Shown: positions 45,236-56,881, counted from the first letter of the stretch. The stretch is 64,000 nt of DNA from Zygaena filipendulae (GCA_907165275.2 OU015675.1:4667501-4731500); one strand, 5' to 3'. Notes: generated by a model from the letters alone, not told the origin. Numbers and translations: made by a program.

Positions 45236-45694
45236 TGGTACTTAAATAAATCTCATCCACTCTGACAAGCTACGAATCCCATGATAAAATAAGTTGCTCC
45301 AAAAAAACGGAAAGAAACGGCATTTATTCAGGCGAAAATGCTCGACACAAATATCTACCACATACAAAGGAGGATAATGAAAGACAAAAACGATCCGCTT
45401 ACTTCTTAGATTAGTGCTAGAAATACTGTAATTCCATGCAAGACCAATGCTGATTCTTTTATTCCCGGGCACGCCCCGAAATAGAATAAATCACCGAATA
45501 TATACGTCACATCGTATTGGTGTTGTGTGAACCAGTATTTTCAGACACCAGACATTTTTGTCAGGTTCAAAAAAGGAACGTTTGTTTTGATTGTTTTTTT
45601 AGTGTGGCGCTTTGTGACCTTAAGATGCCTTAACAGATGCCCCCGGCTCCATCCGGACGCACTGGCAATACTCGGTAAAAATATTTCAATAGAC

Positions 45695-45880
45695 AAGCTG
45701 TTCACCGCGGATTCACCCGCGTTAATATCGGAGTTTCCACGGTTTGTAATAAAAAGTACCCTATGTTCTTCTCTGTGTTCTTAACATTGTGTAAGTATGC
45801 AAAGTTTCATGATGATCGGTTGAGCCTTTAAGGCGTGAAAGCGTTACAAACAAATAAACAAACTTACGAACTTCAAATGT
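45695..45880 (-). mobile_element. Helitron-like element, family A
   Basis: AGCTGTTCACCGCGGATTC, AAAAAGTACCCTATGTTCTT, TTTCATGATGATCGGTTGAG and GGCGTGAAAGCGTTACAAAC in family order; the ends are eroded. Confidence 0.65.
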
Positions 45881-47303
45881 TAATGAGATTTGATTTAATT
45901 TTATTTAGATTACCTACCTAATTATTTTGTTGCTTTATAGGAGATCCGTATCTTTAATTAAATTACGTAGGTATTTTTTAATTTGTAAGTAAGGATTACT
46001 TCATTTTAGTTTTGTAATTAATTAATTAATTATAATAAAACTCTTTTCTAAGTAACAAATAAATTATTTATCTATGTTAAATATATTACCGACTGACACC
46101 CGCCTGGGTTTCGGGATTCCTGCAGGACCTTTAAATTTTCATTAATACAAAATATCTTTTTCTTGTTGCCTGGTTTACAACAACAATAAAAAAAATTCAA
46201 ATGCGTCGAACCATTTTCGAATATCTGCCAAACTAAAACACGGCAATTGATTTTTATATAAGAGAAGTTGATGCATAGTTATAAGATTATCATCCCATAA
46301 AAATCTTTATGCTGTGATCGTGCGAAACGGCTAACTAATATATTATAATGTAACCACAGTAAAGTTGTGATATAATATGTAAGTATCTATAAGAACCGAA
46401 TAACGTAAAACTTTCAGACAAAGCAAAAAAAGTTACAACTATTCTACAAAGATGTGTCAGAGATATGAATTCACAAAAATGTCTTGATCTCCCACGCCCC
46501 TTTCCGCCTCTAAAAAAAAGAACTCGTGGGGGGAATTCTTCGAGACGTCATGGCTCATTCTATACTGGACGGTTGATAATAGGCAGCCGTATCTTATTTT
46601 GTGTGAGGATATAAGGGACTAAGATACAATACAGTCTGACAGATGCGTAGACGTGAAAAAAATGTGAAGTTGATGACGACCAAATTATTAAAAGTCAATT
46701 TATATTTATCTCTTTATTTATTTTACTCTTTATCTTCTGCTGCTACGGAGAGCCGTAATATTCTAGTACTTACGACAAATCAAAGCTAAGAAATCACAAA
46801 TATAACGAAGCAGGTAACCAAATTAAATAAATAATTATATGGTTTGGATATTCGTTATGCAAGAAAACACTGCTGTTAAGTTATTTGGACATTATAAAAG
46901 TAATTTGATCGGCAATCAAAGTTTTTTTACACTTTTCTGCAATGAAACCCTAATTTTGTTCGTCTTCCCGGTGCTGATTACCCCGATAATCTAGGTTAAG
47001 TTAGGCACAGATAATATTATAATACTACAGGATTGCACTGTTGAGACAAAAACGCGCGAGCCGAGCGAGCGCAGCGAGCGGAATGCGGCAGCGGGCGGCG
47101 ATGTGCTGAAAACAATTCTTCCTGTTCAACTAACCAAAACTTATATGTTCTGACCACAGACATGTTAGGACCGTAATAAATACTACAAACTCACTATATT
47201 TGCTGACAGAGTACATTTCCCTGTTGAAAAAAATTGTCCAAACTTTACCAACAGTTTAAATGATGGTCTTAAAATCACTCTTTGCCAATGGCACGTTTCA
47301 GTT
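45881..47303. other. No gene; one GC-rich patch
   Basis: 47053-47100 (GCGCGAGCCGAGCGAGCGC, then GCAGCGGGCGGCG) is strikingly GC-rich but short and without a frame. 46090-46130 is a scrap of Helitron-like 3' end. The rest is featureless. Confidence 0.35.
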
Positions 47304-47540
47304 CAGGGCTTTTATTCACTATGATCACAACACGCCGCGCCTAAGATAAGACGCCGCAAAAACTGTTTTTCCCTCGTAATCAATGAAGTTTTACTGCTCA
47401 AAAAATACATTTACAACTTTACTTATCGCATAAAGAATAATAATTTATAATATCTTGGTATCTAGAACGTTTGGAAATGCGTTTTTGGGACGCGCGTTAT
47501 GGGCAAGGAATGTTGTTGGTCATAGTGAATAAGGGCCCTG
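47304..47540. mobile_element. MITE with CAGGGC ends, copy 2
   Basis: CAGGGCTTTTATTCACTATGA at the left pairs with TCATAGTGAATAAGGGCCC at the right (shown in part). The interior matches 19808-20049 (GGGACGCGCGTTATGGGCAA). CAGGG ends resemble hAT elements, but I see no 8-bp target duplication. Confidence 0.65.
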
Positions 47541-47777
47541 TTGTGCAGTCAATCGCTCTACGGAAGATTTTATTTTCTTTTGTGCGACCGGACAACGGAA
47601 GAATAATTTGAAACTTTCGTTGTTTTGACTTTTTGGTTCAATTTATTGTCAAGTTATAAAATCATTGTTAATTGTAACTCATGAACCCATAAACGAAGAA
47701 ATTGTTTTAGGTCAGGATTTCGAGAACACGCAATCTGTGGAGTCCTTTTTATGAGCCTATAACGTACACCGTTCTGT

Positions 47778-48474
47778 TGAAACGGGTCGTGAGAAAAACA
47801 CGGTTCATAAATTTATAATTTTGTGTAATCAGTACAGAATCTAAGAGTAAGTTTAAATATATACAAAACAATCACTGGCCTTCGCGATCCGTGGTAGACG
47901 TAGAGTCCGAAGCTGCAGTGGCGTCGGCCAGGATGCGAAGATCAGAAGGAAGAAGGAACAGGAACAGCAGAAGATCCAAGGTTTTCAAGTAAAGATTGTT
48001 GATAGGTTGGAAGAAAGTAGTTTTGATATCCAAAGAAGGAAGCTGGAATCATTTGTCAACATGAAATTCCTGCCGACAGCCATCCAGGTCTCACGCCACA
48101 TCACAAAAGACCAGTGAGTGATATTAAAACATTACATGAGACCTGGATCAAGGCTTACAAATATTAAAATATAATGTATAAATAAAACTATTAAATACCT
48201 GTTTAGTGAACAGCTTCCTTTTGTAATTTAAGTTGTAGATTATATAATATAATAATATAGTAGATTATTATATTATATGAATATATAATATTTAAGATTA
48301 TAATATATTCATTTAATTTATTTAAAAGACAAATCACAGCGTAGTTGCTTTACGCAGCGTGAAAGAATCCGAAAGAAAAACAAAACAATAACGCCGACGC
48401 CCAAGAAAAATAAATTTTGAATTTAGATGAAAAAAAGAACATACTACCTCCATGGGCGTTAGCACCACGTTACA
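47778..48474 (-). repeat. 3' LTR of the Ty3/Gypsy element
   Basis: Minus-strand ends TGTAACGTGG and CCCGTTTCA. Contains a TATATAATATAATAATATAG-rich palindromic stretch (about 48240-48300). The adjoining 48475-48494 reads CCGGGGCGAGCGGGG on the minus strand and may serve as polypurine tract, though it is imperfect. Confidence 0.9.
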
Positions 48475-48602
48475 GTACCCCGCTCGCCCCGGAGAATTTT
48501 ACAAGAGGAAGCGAAGTAAAATTCGAAAGTTTATAGTATGCACAAAATAAGAAGAGGAAAATAAATATAACAATAGAGAGATAAAATGTACGCAAAAGAA
48601 AA

Positions 48603-51600
48603 CTACAATTTAATATCTTTAATGTGCCATCTACCCAATGAGTGTCCATTAAGATCGCCTAATTCATAAACTAAAGGAGAAAACTTATTTAAAACTGTAC
48701 ATTTTATAAACTTTGGAGCTAGTTTTGCACTAAAGTATTTACCAGCATCACTTAACTGATAATTACGACGCCAAACAATATCTCCTACATTAAATTCATG
48801 ACTTTTACGTCTTAAATTATAATATTTACAATTTTTGTTATGAGCATGCCAAATTTTGGTTTGAACACTATCCAGCACAGGTGCAAGATAACCAATATTA
48901 TCAGCATACTCATCACGAGGAGCAAAAACGACATCATCATAGTTATCAATGCCATCACCCTCATTCCCATATATTGAGCCACAAGAAACAAGCTCTCTGC
49001 CAAAAACCAAAAATGCAGGTGTATAACCAGTCACCTCATTAACAGATGAGTTGATGGCAAATTGAATTTTAGGCAAGTTTAAGTCCCAAGATCGATGATC
49101 ATTTTCTATAAAAGTAGAAACAGCCGTTATAATAGTACGATTATATCGTTCTACTGAATTTACCTGCGGACAATATTTAGGTACAAAGTGGACCTGTGGA
49201 ATTTTGTACCTATCAAAAAGTTCCTGAAGTTGGTTACTAATAAATTGAGTACCGTTGTCCATAATTAAAGTTTGTGGTATACCGTAAACTAAAAATACAT
49301 ATTCTTCTAAAATTTTGTAAATTATATTTGTTGTCGCCCGTTTTATGGGAAACAACAAACAATATTTAGAAAAACAACAGTTTACCACCAACATAAACCT
49401 ATTTAATTTTCTAGACATGGGCAACGGACCAACCAAATCAATAGACAAGCATTGAAAAGGTCTACAGCAAACTTTTGGTTGACCCATAACACCCAAAGTC
49501 GCGTGATTTTGGTATTTATAAGATTTACAAACTTCACAAAGAGATATATATTTACAAATGCTATTATACAAACCCGGCCAAAAGTAACGTAAAGATATCT
49601 TTTTAAAAGTTTTATGTACACCAAAGTGACCAGCTGTAGGTTCCGAATGATTGGCCTGTATAATATCGTCACGTTTTTCCTGTGGAATAACCAATTTCCA
49701 ATCATATTCAGATGTTAGTAAAGATTTTGTAGATATAAATTTATACAGGTTACCATTAATAATTTTAAAATTTGCTAAATTGCCTTGGTTTTCCTCACAA
49801 CTCCTATACGTTTTATTATACCAGTCATCATTTGATGCAGAATCAATTGCATCTACATTAACGGAACGAGACAAAACATCTGGTACCACATGTTCTTTGC
49901 CCTTCTTATGCTTAATAACAAAATTGAATGCTGATAGTCGAATAGTCCACCGTGCTAGTCTACCAGACGGATTGTCAAGATTTAGGAACCATTGTAAAGC
50001 AGCATGGTCAGTATAAATAGTGAACTGAGAACCATTATCCAAATAGCAACGCCAGTGCTCTAGAGAAAGGATGACACTTAACAATTCTCGCTCAGTAATG
50101 GAATAGTTTCTCTGTTGTTTCGATAAAGAACGACTAAAATAAGCCACTGGTTTTTCGTTGCCATCAATCTCTTGCGTTAGCATTGCACCAATACCAAAAT
50201 TTGATGCATCGCAATGGACGAAAAATGGGCGTGAAAAATCAGGACACGCCAGGACCGGTGTATCTACTAAGGCCTGCTTAAGTTTAGTAAATGCGACATC
50301 AGCTTCCGAAGTCCATTTAAAAGATGGAGCTTTTTTACCATTAGACGTAAGCGCATTCAGAGGGCCAGAAAGAGTACTAAAATTTGGAACAAAACGTCTG
50401 TACCAACTAGCAGTACCTAAGAACTTTTTAAGTTCTCGCCTAGTGGTAGGTACTGGAATGTCAAGAATGGCTTTGACCTTATCAGGATCAGTACGAAGAC
50501 CCTTCTGATCAACAATATAGCCTAAGTATTTCAGCTCCTGTCTGAAGAAACACGACTTTTCAAAATTAATAGTTATATTTGCCTATTTTAATCTATCTAA
50601 AACCCGCGATAAAAGAGTGATATGATCATCAAAATCATTTGAAATTACAATAATATCATCAAGATACCAGAAAACCCGATTCTCAAACTCCGGAGTAAAT
50701 AATAAATCCATGAAACGTTGCTGCGTAGCCGGGGCGTTTGTTAAGCCAAAAGGTGTGACTTTAAATCTAAACATACCACGACCCGGTACGTAGAACGCAG
50801 TCTTGTTTCTATCCTCCTCCGCAAGTGGAATTTCCCAAAATGCTTTTGCAATATCAACACTAGATAAGAACTTTGCATCACGTAAGCTATCAAGTATTTC
50901 AGTAATAAAGGGTAATTTATATGCGTCTTTCTTAGTAATAGAATTCAATTTTCTACTATCCAAACAAAATCTCCATTTGCCGTCCTTTTTAGGAGTGATA
51001 AGTACGGGACTTAACCATGGACTTTCACAAGGCTCTATCACATCTAGCTGTAGCATAGTATCTACTTCTTCTATTAAAATACGCTGTTTTTCAGGCGACA
51101 GCCTATAACACCGTTGCCTAATCGGTTCATGATCCCCAGTGTCAATACGATGAGTAACCAAATTAGTTCTCCCTAAGGGTCGTACTTCAGTCGAAATATC
51201 ACGAAATTGTGATATTATAGACATAGCCCGATTTTGATTCTCCAAAGACAAATCATTAAAAGGCAAAACATGCTTAAAATTATCACCTAGAGAAGAAATA
51301 CAGGCAGAAGGTTTTACTAAATTTACATTTTTTATACAAGAAGGCAAAAGATTGAAAGATTTCCAGAAGTCGATACCAAGAATTAAATAATATTCAATAT
51401 CAGGAATAATATGGAAAGTAATTTTATGTACAAGACCATTAAAATTAACTGGCAAGTTAATGACACCTAAAGAAAAAACATCTTGACCACTAGCGGTCTT
51501 TACCCTAATCCTAAGTTTTTGGTCCAATTTGTAACCCTGTTTGAGAAATAAATGATGAGAATTATTTCCCAATATAGTTACAGAACTACCACTATCTAAT

Positions 51601-51821
51601 AAACCACATAAAATCAAATTATTTACACAGATATTTACATAAGGACGTTCGTTGTCCAACTGATTATTATTATTATTGAGAATCAAAGAAGTATTATAGG
51701 TTGATGTATAAAGCTTTAAAAACGAGAGCCAGTCACTCCATTCTTTTTGAGAAAATTTATTATTATTATTTACGTGACAACTTTGATTCTCACCAATTAG
51801 TTTTTTTGATTCGAGACTATA
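48603..51821 (-). pseudogene. pol: Ty3/Gypsy Pol with one in-frame stop
   Basis: A single reading frame from 51821 to 48603, broken only by TAG at 50583-50585, just after the RT catalytic region. Order: protease with GLLDSGSSVTILG (DSG instead of DTG); RT with LPFITEILDSLRDAKF and YLDDIIVIS; then, past the stop, RT thumb, RNase H (CDASNFGIGAMLTQ, TDHAALQWF), integrase zinc finger (H-x-GHFGVH, CEVCKSYK), integrase core (SIDLVGPL, MDNGTQF, NSVERYNRTI) and a GPY/F-like C-terminal module ending GRWHIKDIKL. The frame has no ATG near its start and is entered by -1 frameshift from gag. With LTRs intact, the stop may be recent or a local sequencing difference. Confidence 0.88.
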
Positions 51822-53068
51822 TTATTTACTTTACTAGTATTTTTATTACAATTAGGACATTCTGTAGAACGATAACCGTCCAGCCCACATTTAAAACAAA
51901 TTAAACTACGCTCCTCCTTACATTGCCTTAAAGAATGGCCCTGTACCCTGCAACGAACACAAAATACAGCGCTACTATCTACAGATGAGACAAAAGTACG
52001 AGTAGTATTCTTTGATTTGTAAATAAACTCAGTAGTTATTGAAGAATCACTTTTTGATGGCGGCTCTTTGAAATTCTTTGACCGATCTAAATGAAATTCG
52101 AACTTTTTACATACAGATTTTAAATCTTCAATGCATTTTATGCTACTCTGCATAACAATAAGATCATATTGAGGACGAATATTTCTAAGAAGAATCTTAA
52201 GTTGTTCTTCTTCAGACAACTTACATGTTAATTTAGAAAATAAACAAGACATTATAGCCAAGTATATTACAATAGATTCGTCTTTGCCCTGAGTCCGGTC
52301 CTGTATTTCACGTAATAGTTTGTAGTCATAATCAGTAATGTCGAAATCTTCAAATAATTTGACTTTAAGATTTTCCCAGTTTAATAAAGTATCTTTATAA
52401 CTACGAAACCAATGTAGAGCAGGGCCTGAAAATAATTCAAAGGCTTGATTATAAAGCCTCACCGTAGTTAAATTTCTAGAAGAAGCAAACTCCTCTACCT
52501 TTTCGATAAACGAACGCGGGCAACCCTCGCCACAAAAAGTAAACTTGCGTAGCTCACTAGTCAAATCTTTATCACAATGAACAATAATATTGCCATCGGA
52601 TGAGCTTAAAACCGCGTTAGACTGATCATTAACACAGTCTGAGGTTGACAATGGTTTTTCTAATAGATTATATTTACAATCAAATCGCTTTTTTAATTCG
52701 CTAAATTTTTCAACTAAATTACTGTACAGTTTTGAAAAATCGTCCGACTCAGAGACGTCTATTCTTTGTAAACGATAGTAAAGGTGAATTAAAAACGTTT
52801 GAATTTTAGGTACTAAATTTTTGTCACCTGTACTTTCAAATAAAATTAATTTATTATCAATAAAGTTTAGTGACCTCTCCACTTCCTCACAGTCCGCGCA
52901 TACGTCAATAGTAGACACCAAGTCTCCTAATTCAAAATTATTAATTAAAGAAGAAAGCTGACGTTGCAACTCAACAACAGTACCAGCAGGTTCCACACCC
53001 CTGATCGTGACCTCATACTGAAGTTCACGCTTATTTAAAAGATCGGAGTTGAAAGTCTTAAAATCCAT
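51797..53068 (-). CDS. gag: Ty3/Gypsy Gag with zinc knuckles
   Basis: 423 residues from ATG 53066-53068. The middle part is capsid-like (FVEKVEEFASSRNLT is close to FIEKVEEFASSRN here; ALHWFRSYKDTLLNWENLK; IVIYLAIMSCLFSKL). Near the C terminus there are two knuckles: CVRCRVQGHSLRQC is a standard CX2CX4HX4C, while CFKCGLDGYRSTEC has Tyr where His is expected, followed by another CPNC. The coat protein packages the element RNA. It overlaps pol in the -1 frame at its 3' end. No internal stop. Confidence 0.88.
   Translation of the reverse strand: MDFKTFNSDLLNKRELQYEVTIRGVEPAGTVVELQRQLSSLINNFELGDLVSTIDVCADCEEVERSLNFIDNKLILFESTGDKNLVPKIQTFLIHLYYRLQRIDVSESDDFSKLYSNLVEKFSELKKRFDCKYNLLEKPLSTSDCVNDQSNAVLSSSDGNIIVHCDKDLTSELRKFTFCGEGCPRSFIEKVEEFASSRNLTTVRLYNQAFELFSGPALHWFRSYKDTLLNWENLKVKLFEDFDITDYDYKLLREIQDRTQGKDESIVIYLAIMSCLFSKLTCKLSEEEQLKILLRNIRPQYDLIVMQSSIKCIEDLKSVCKKFEFHLDRSKNFKEPPSKSDSSITTEFIYKSKNTTRTFVSSVDSSAVFCVRCRVQGHSLRQCKEERSLICFKCGLDGYRSTECPNCNKNTSKVNNIVSNQKN
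51800..51806 (-). promoter_or_regulatory. -1 ribosomal frameshift heptamer A AAA AAC
   Basis: In gag phase the minus strand reads CAA AAA AAC TAA: the slippery heptamer directly precedes the gag stop (51797-51799). The -1 frame continues as CTA ATT GGT GAG into pol. This heptamer is among the most efficient retroviral slip sites. Confidence 0.8.
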
Positions 53069-53217
53069 AATTAAGTATGTACATAAAAATTAGAACGACA
53101 AAATATTATAGACAACGGCACTATGGGCCCTAACCTACTAAACTAATTACAAACTTATAATTAACTAACCTATATAGATACACACAAAATATATACAAAA
53201 ATACCCTAAGGGGCCAA
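53069..53217 (-). other. Ty3/Gypsy leader and primer binding site
   Basis: Next to the 5' LTR the minus strand reads TTGGCCCCTTAGGG; TGGCCCCTTAGGG (about 53204-53216) fits a tRNA 3'-CCA-complementary primer site. tRNA not identified. Confidence 0.5.
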
Positions 53218-53914
53218 TGAAACGGGTCGTGAGAAAAACACGGTTCATAAATTTATAATTTTGTGTAATCAGTACAGAATCTAAGAGTAAGTTTAAATAT
53301 ATACAAAACAATCACTGGCCTTCGCGATCCGTGGTAGACGTAGAGTCCGAAGCTGCAGTGGCGTCGGCCAGGATGCGAAGATCAGAAGGAAGAAGGAACA
53401 GGAACAGCAGAAGATCCAAGGTTTTCAAGTAAAGATTGTTGATAGGTTGGAAGAAAGTAGTTTTGATATCCAAAGAAGGAAGCTGGAATCATTTGTCAAC
53501 ATGAAATTCCTGCCGACAGCCATCCAGGTCTCACGCCACATCACAAAAGACCAGTGAGTGATATTAAAACATTACATGAGACCTGGATCAAGGCTTACAA
53601 ATATTAAAATATAATGTATAAATAAAACTATTAAATACCTGTTTAGTGAACAGCTTCCTTTTGTAATTTAAGTTGTAGATTATATAATATAATAATATAG
53701 TAGATTATTATATTATATGAATATATAATATTTAAGATTATAATATATTCATTTAATTTATTTAAAAGACAAATCACAGCGTAGTTGCTTTACGCAGCGT
53801 GAAAGAATCCGAAAGAAAAACAAAACAATAACGCCGACGCCCAAGAAAAATAAATTTTGAATTTAGATGAAAAAAAGAACATACTACCTCCATGGGCGTT
53901 AGCACCACGTTACA
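53218..53914 (-). repeat. 5' LTR of the Ty3/Gypsy element
   Basis: 697 bp, apparently identical to 47778-48474. Confidence 0.9.
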
Positions 53915-53918
53915 CTGT

Positions 53919-54390
53919 TAATACAAAAAAGATCTAAAGTAAGTCCCTACCTGCCTTTCTTCTTTTATTCCGTCTCATACAGGTAAGACCCTACTTTCAT
54001 ATTAAAATATATCATGACTTCAATAATATTATATCAGGAGGGCTCGGCCTGGGGACCTACCTAATTAACATTTTTCACATAATACTAGAGTTCAATATAG
54101 TATATTTCATATTCCTTCTGCGAGTGGTTTTGACCTTCGCTGGATTGAATAGCCTGTGATTTTGCTAAGCGAAAAAGTTGGTGAGTATTCCATTGAGACA
54201 GATTCTCAATTATTTATTAAAATGTACCTAGTACCTTACCCAATTTCTTCTTGCATGAACATATTATATTTAAAAATAATATAGTTAGACAATCAGGGGA
54301 AGATAAGCCTTACTAATATTATATATGTGAAAGTAAGTATTTATTTAACAATTAATGCACACAAGGACAACATAAAAAGAAAGAAAGTAT
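53919..54390. other. No gene; small repeat fragments
   Basis: 54308-54342 is a bare Helitron-like 5' end (CTTACTAATATTATATATG). 54342-54382 shares ACAATTAATGCACACAAGG with the sequence near 3347. Confidence 0.4.
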
Positions 54391-55582
54391 AAAACCGACT
54401 TCCAAAAACACAAAACTAAAAAACTAAAAATAAAAAGCTAAAAATAACAAAATACCGATTATTTAATCCAAAAGACAAAAACACACGTAATATTATTATT
54501 GGTTTGTGCTACCACTGATCGGTTTGAATTCGGTGACAAGCCCGTTGGTGTCTGCCCACTTGGGTTGTTCTGCTCACGAAGAGCTGGTGGCGGGAGTCGA
54601 CTTAGCCCATCTACCCCCTCCATATTTGGCTTGTCACCGACTTCATACCGATCAGTGGTAGCACAAACCAATAATAATATTACGTGTGTTTTTGTCTTTT
54701 GGATTAAATAATCGGTATTTTGTTATTTTTAGCTTTTTATTTTTAGTTTTTTAGTTTTGTGTTTTTGGAAGTCGGTTTTAATTTTTTTGTTAAAATTTTG
54801 TTTATTTCTCACTTTTAAGTGACTTAGTTCGTAATTTCTTTAAGTTACAATAGCCTAATGTCAACTGCTCATCACCTTTTACAAAATATTGCTTTTCCCG
54901 ACGCAGGGACGTTAATTGTTGAGGAGTTCTCCTAGTACATCACCATCAGTTCCACTTCACCATATACATTGTGACGGGCATAAATTGTTTAGAAACCATA
55001 TTAAAGTTAACGATTCGGAACCCGTGAAATACCCATTATTGAGTAGTTCCGATGACCATCTGTGGTCTTTCTCATCAGTTCCACTTCTTCAAATTTTGCT
55101 TTCCAAAAGCAAAGAAACGATTTACTGTAAAAAATACAAAAATCGCTATAGGTGTACCCATAATTTTTGAAGAGTTCCCTCGATTACTCCAAGATCCCAT
55201 CATCAGATCTCGACTTGGTGACAATGGAATCAATTTAGGAGTATCCCCTTTCAAACAAAAAAACAATTTTCGAAATCGCTTCAATCAGAACCCGTGAAAT
55301 ACGTATTATTTTTGAGTTGTTCCGATGACCACCTGTGGTCTTCATCATCAGTTCCACTTCTTCAAATTTTGCTTTCCGAAAGCAAATGAACGATTTACTA
55401 TCAAAAATACCCAAATCGCTATAGGTGTGCCTATAATTTTTGAAGAGTTCCCTCGATTTCTCCAAGATCCCATCATCAGATTCCGACTTGGTGGCAATGG
55501 GACCTAATTGGGAGTAAACCCTTTCAAACAAAAAAAGAATTTTTCAAATCGGTCGAACGGTCTTCGAGTAATCGGTGAACAT

Positions 55583-55632
<50 letters not shown>

Positions 55633-55682
55633 ATACATACAATCGAACATAGAACCTCCTCCTTTTTGGAAGTCGGTTAAAA
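54391..55682. mobile_element. Large foldback/TIR element, copy 1
   Basis: Left end AAAACCGACTTCCAAAAAC; far right end TTTTTGGAAGTCGGTTAA. The first 389 bp form a foldback: 54391-54542 and 54628-54779 are inverted copies of 152 bp with only a few mismatches, around an 85-bp centre. The part after the foldback holds a tandem duplication of about 270 bp (units from about 55020 and 55290, each starting CCCGTGAAATAC) and a run of 45 A (55587-55631). 70-codon frames on both strands are arm translations. A related copy is at 61601-62600. Confidence 0.7.
55587..55631 (+). repeat. Poly(A) run of 45
   Basis: Uninterrupted A run inside the foldback element, between GTGAACATACAT and CATACATACAATCG. In the copy at 61601-62600 the same place has only 9 A, so the run expanded here. 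Confidence 0.9.
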
Positions 55683-55858
55683 AGTAAACATGTACAAGGG
55701 TCATGCTTATTCCATACAATTGAAATTTCTTCCAGCAGACCCGCAACAGGAGAACCGGTTAGAATTGGCTGATCTGGTGTGCCTCAATTCGATAGGATAT
55801 ATTAAACACTATACAGAAATAGTAAAAAAAAAAGAAGAATATTAATATTACCTAACTA

Positions 55859-56039
55859 CACACATATTATTTATAAGTATGTTTGTTTGTTTGTTTGTTT
55901 GTTACGCTTCCTTGGCTCAACGGCACAACGGATCATCATGACATTTTGCATACACGTTGCCAGGGAAATAGAGGACATGGGGTACTTTTTATCCCGGAAT
56001 CCCGGTGGGAACTGCAAAATTACCGCGGGTGACAGCTAG
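55859..56039 (+). mobile_element. Helitron-like element, family A
   Basis: (GTTT)n GTTACGCTTCC, ATCATCATGACATTTTGC and ACCGCGGGTGACAGCTAG|T. A short deletion removes part of the 3' hairpin; the start is degraded (CACACATATTATTTATAAG). Confidence 0.65.
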
Positions 56040-56090
56040 TAGATAGTAAATAAAGCATGTCTCACTTTACCAAGGTTTTTTAACCGCCGC

Positions 56091-56323
56091 ACTCAGAGTC
56101 GACTTTAATGATTACTTAGTTAAGTATAGGTTTTTAAAACAAAACTGCCGCAATCAGAGACGTTCAGTAAATTATTGTTAATTGGTATTTAATGAGATGT
56201 AACTTAATTATTTAAATGCCAATTAACAATAATTTACTGAACGTCTCTGATTGCGGCAGTTTTGTTTTAAAAATCTATACTTAACTAAGTAATCATTAAA
56301 GTCGACTCTGAGTGCGGCCGTTA
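56091..56323. mobile_element. Hairpin MITE, simple copy
   Basis: A nearly perfect 233-bp palindrome: TAACCGCCGCACTCAGAGTC at the left and GACTCTGAGTGCGGCCGTTA at the right. The arms continue with AATGATTACTTAGTTAAGTA and AAAACAAAACTGCCGCAATC to a short centre. TAA/TTA at the ends may be a target duplication. Related to 26425-26866. Confidence 0.75.
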
Positions 56324-56493
56324 GTGTTTATTAGAAGAAGTGAAACTTCAATTTGGGCAACAGTTGAGTAGGTAATTTAGATCTTGGAATAGCAGCTAGA
56401 TAGCTTACCTGCTTTAATTTTGACATATTTTCTGAAGGAATTCTTACGTTCCCGCCGGTGAGCAGCAAGTATAGTTACCTTCATATCCCTCCC

Positions 56494-56847
56494 TTATACA
56501 ACGTGTTAATGAATTAACTAAAAACCTGATACACCCCATTTAAAAAAAACAAACAATAATATGATTAAAATATATTTTATGCCGAAAAAATTTATACTTT
56601 AAAAGTTATTCAACATTAGTTTGGAGGTGACCTATCTACGGAATTCCAAGCGCTACGCCCGCGCCGGTTCGATTTTTTTTACTGCGGGCGGCGTACGCGC
56701 CATATATTGTATTATAAGTAATTTAGACATGGGCTAGAAAAAATGGAAAAATATAACCTATATTAAAACATAGTGTGATCGATTCGCTAGTCGGTTCTGA
56801 GCAAACTACTTTCTAGTTTTCAGTTAATTGATTAACACGTTGTATAA
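56494..56847. mobile_element. MITE with 25-bp TIRs
   Basis: TTATACAACGTGTTAATGAA at the left (56494-56518) and its inverse at 56823-56847 match 24 of 25 bases. The interior has a GC-rich patch (CGCTACGCCCGCGCCGG, GCGGGCGGCGTACGCGCC). No coding frame; no second copy here. Confidence 0.65.
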
Positions 56848-56881
56848 TGATCCCCGAAAAATCACTGTAGTTTATAAAATA

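Larger units (their letters stand above)
47778..53914 (-). mobile_element. Ty3/Gypsy LTR retrotransposon without env
   Basis: About 6.1 kb on the minus strand: 5' LTR 53218-53914, gag, pol, 3' LTR 47778-48474. Target duplication CTGT at 47774-47777 and 53915-53918. LTRs are the same length (697 bp) and look identical by eye, so it is a recent insertion. Gag has zinc knuckles, Pol has protease-RT-RNase H-integrase order (hence Ty3/Gypsy) and no env follows. One in-frame TAG interrupts pol. Lineage within Ty3/Gypsy not assigned. Confidence 0.93.

Noticed and set aside
47053..47100. CpG island-like promoter
   Set aside because: The GC-rich patch is under 50 bp and made of repeated GAGCGAGC words, with no initiator, exon or frame nearby.
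54459..54711. Two 70-codon frames on opposite strands that share both ends (MVCATTDR...)
   Set aside because: They are translations of the two inverted arms of the foldback element.
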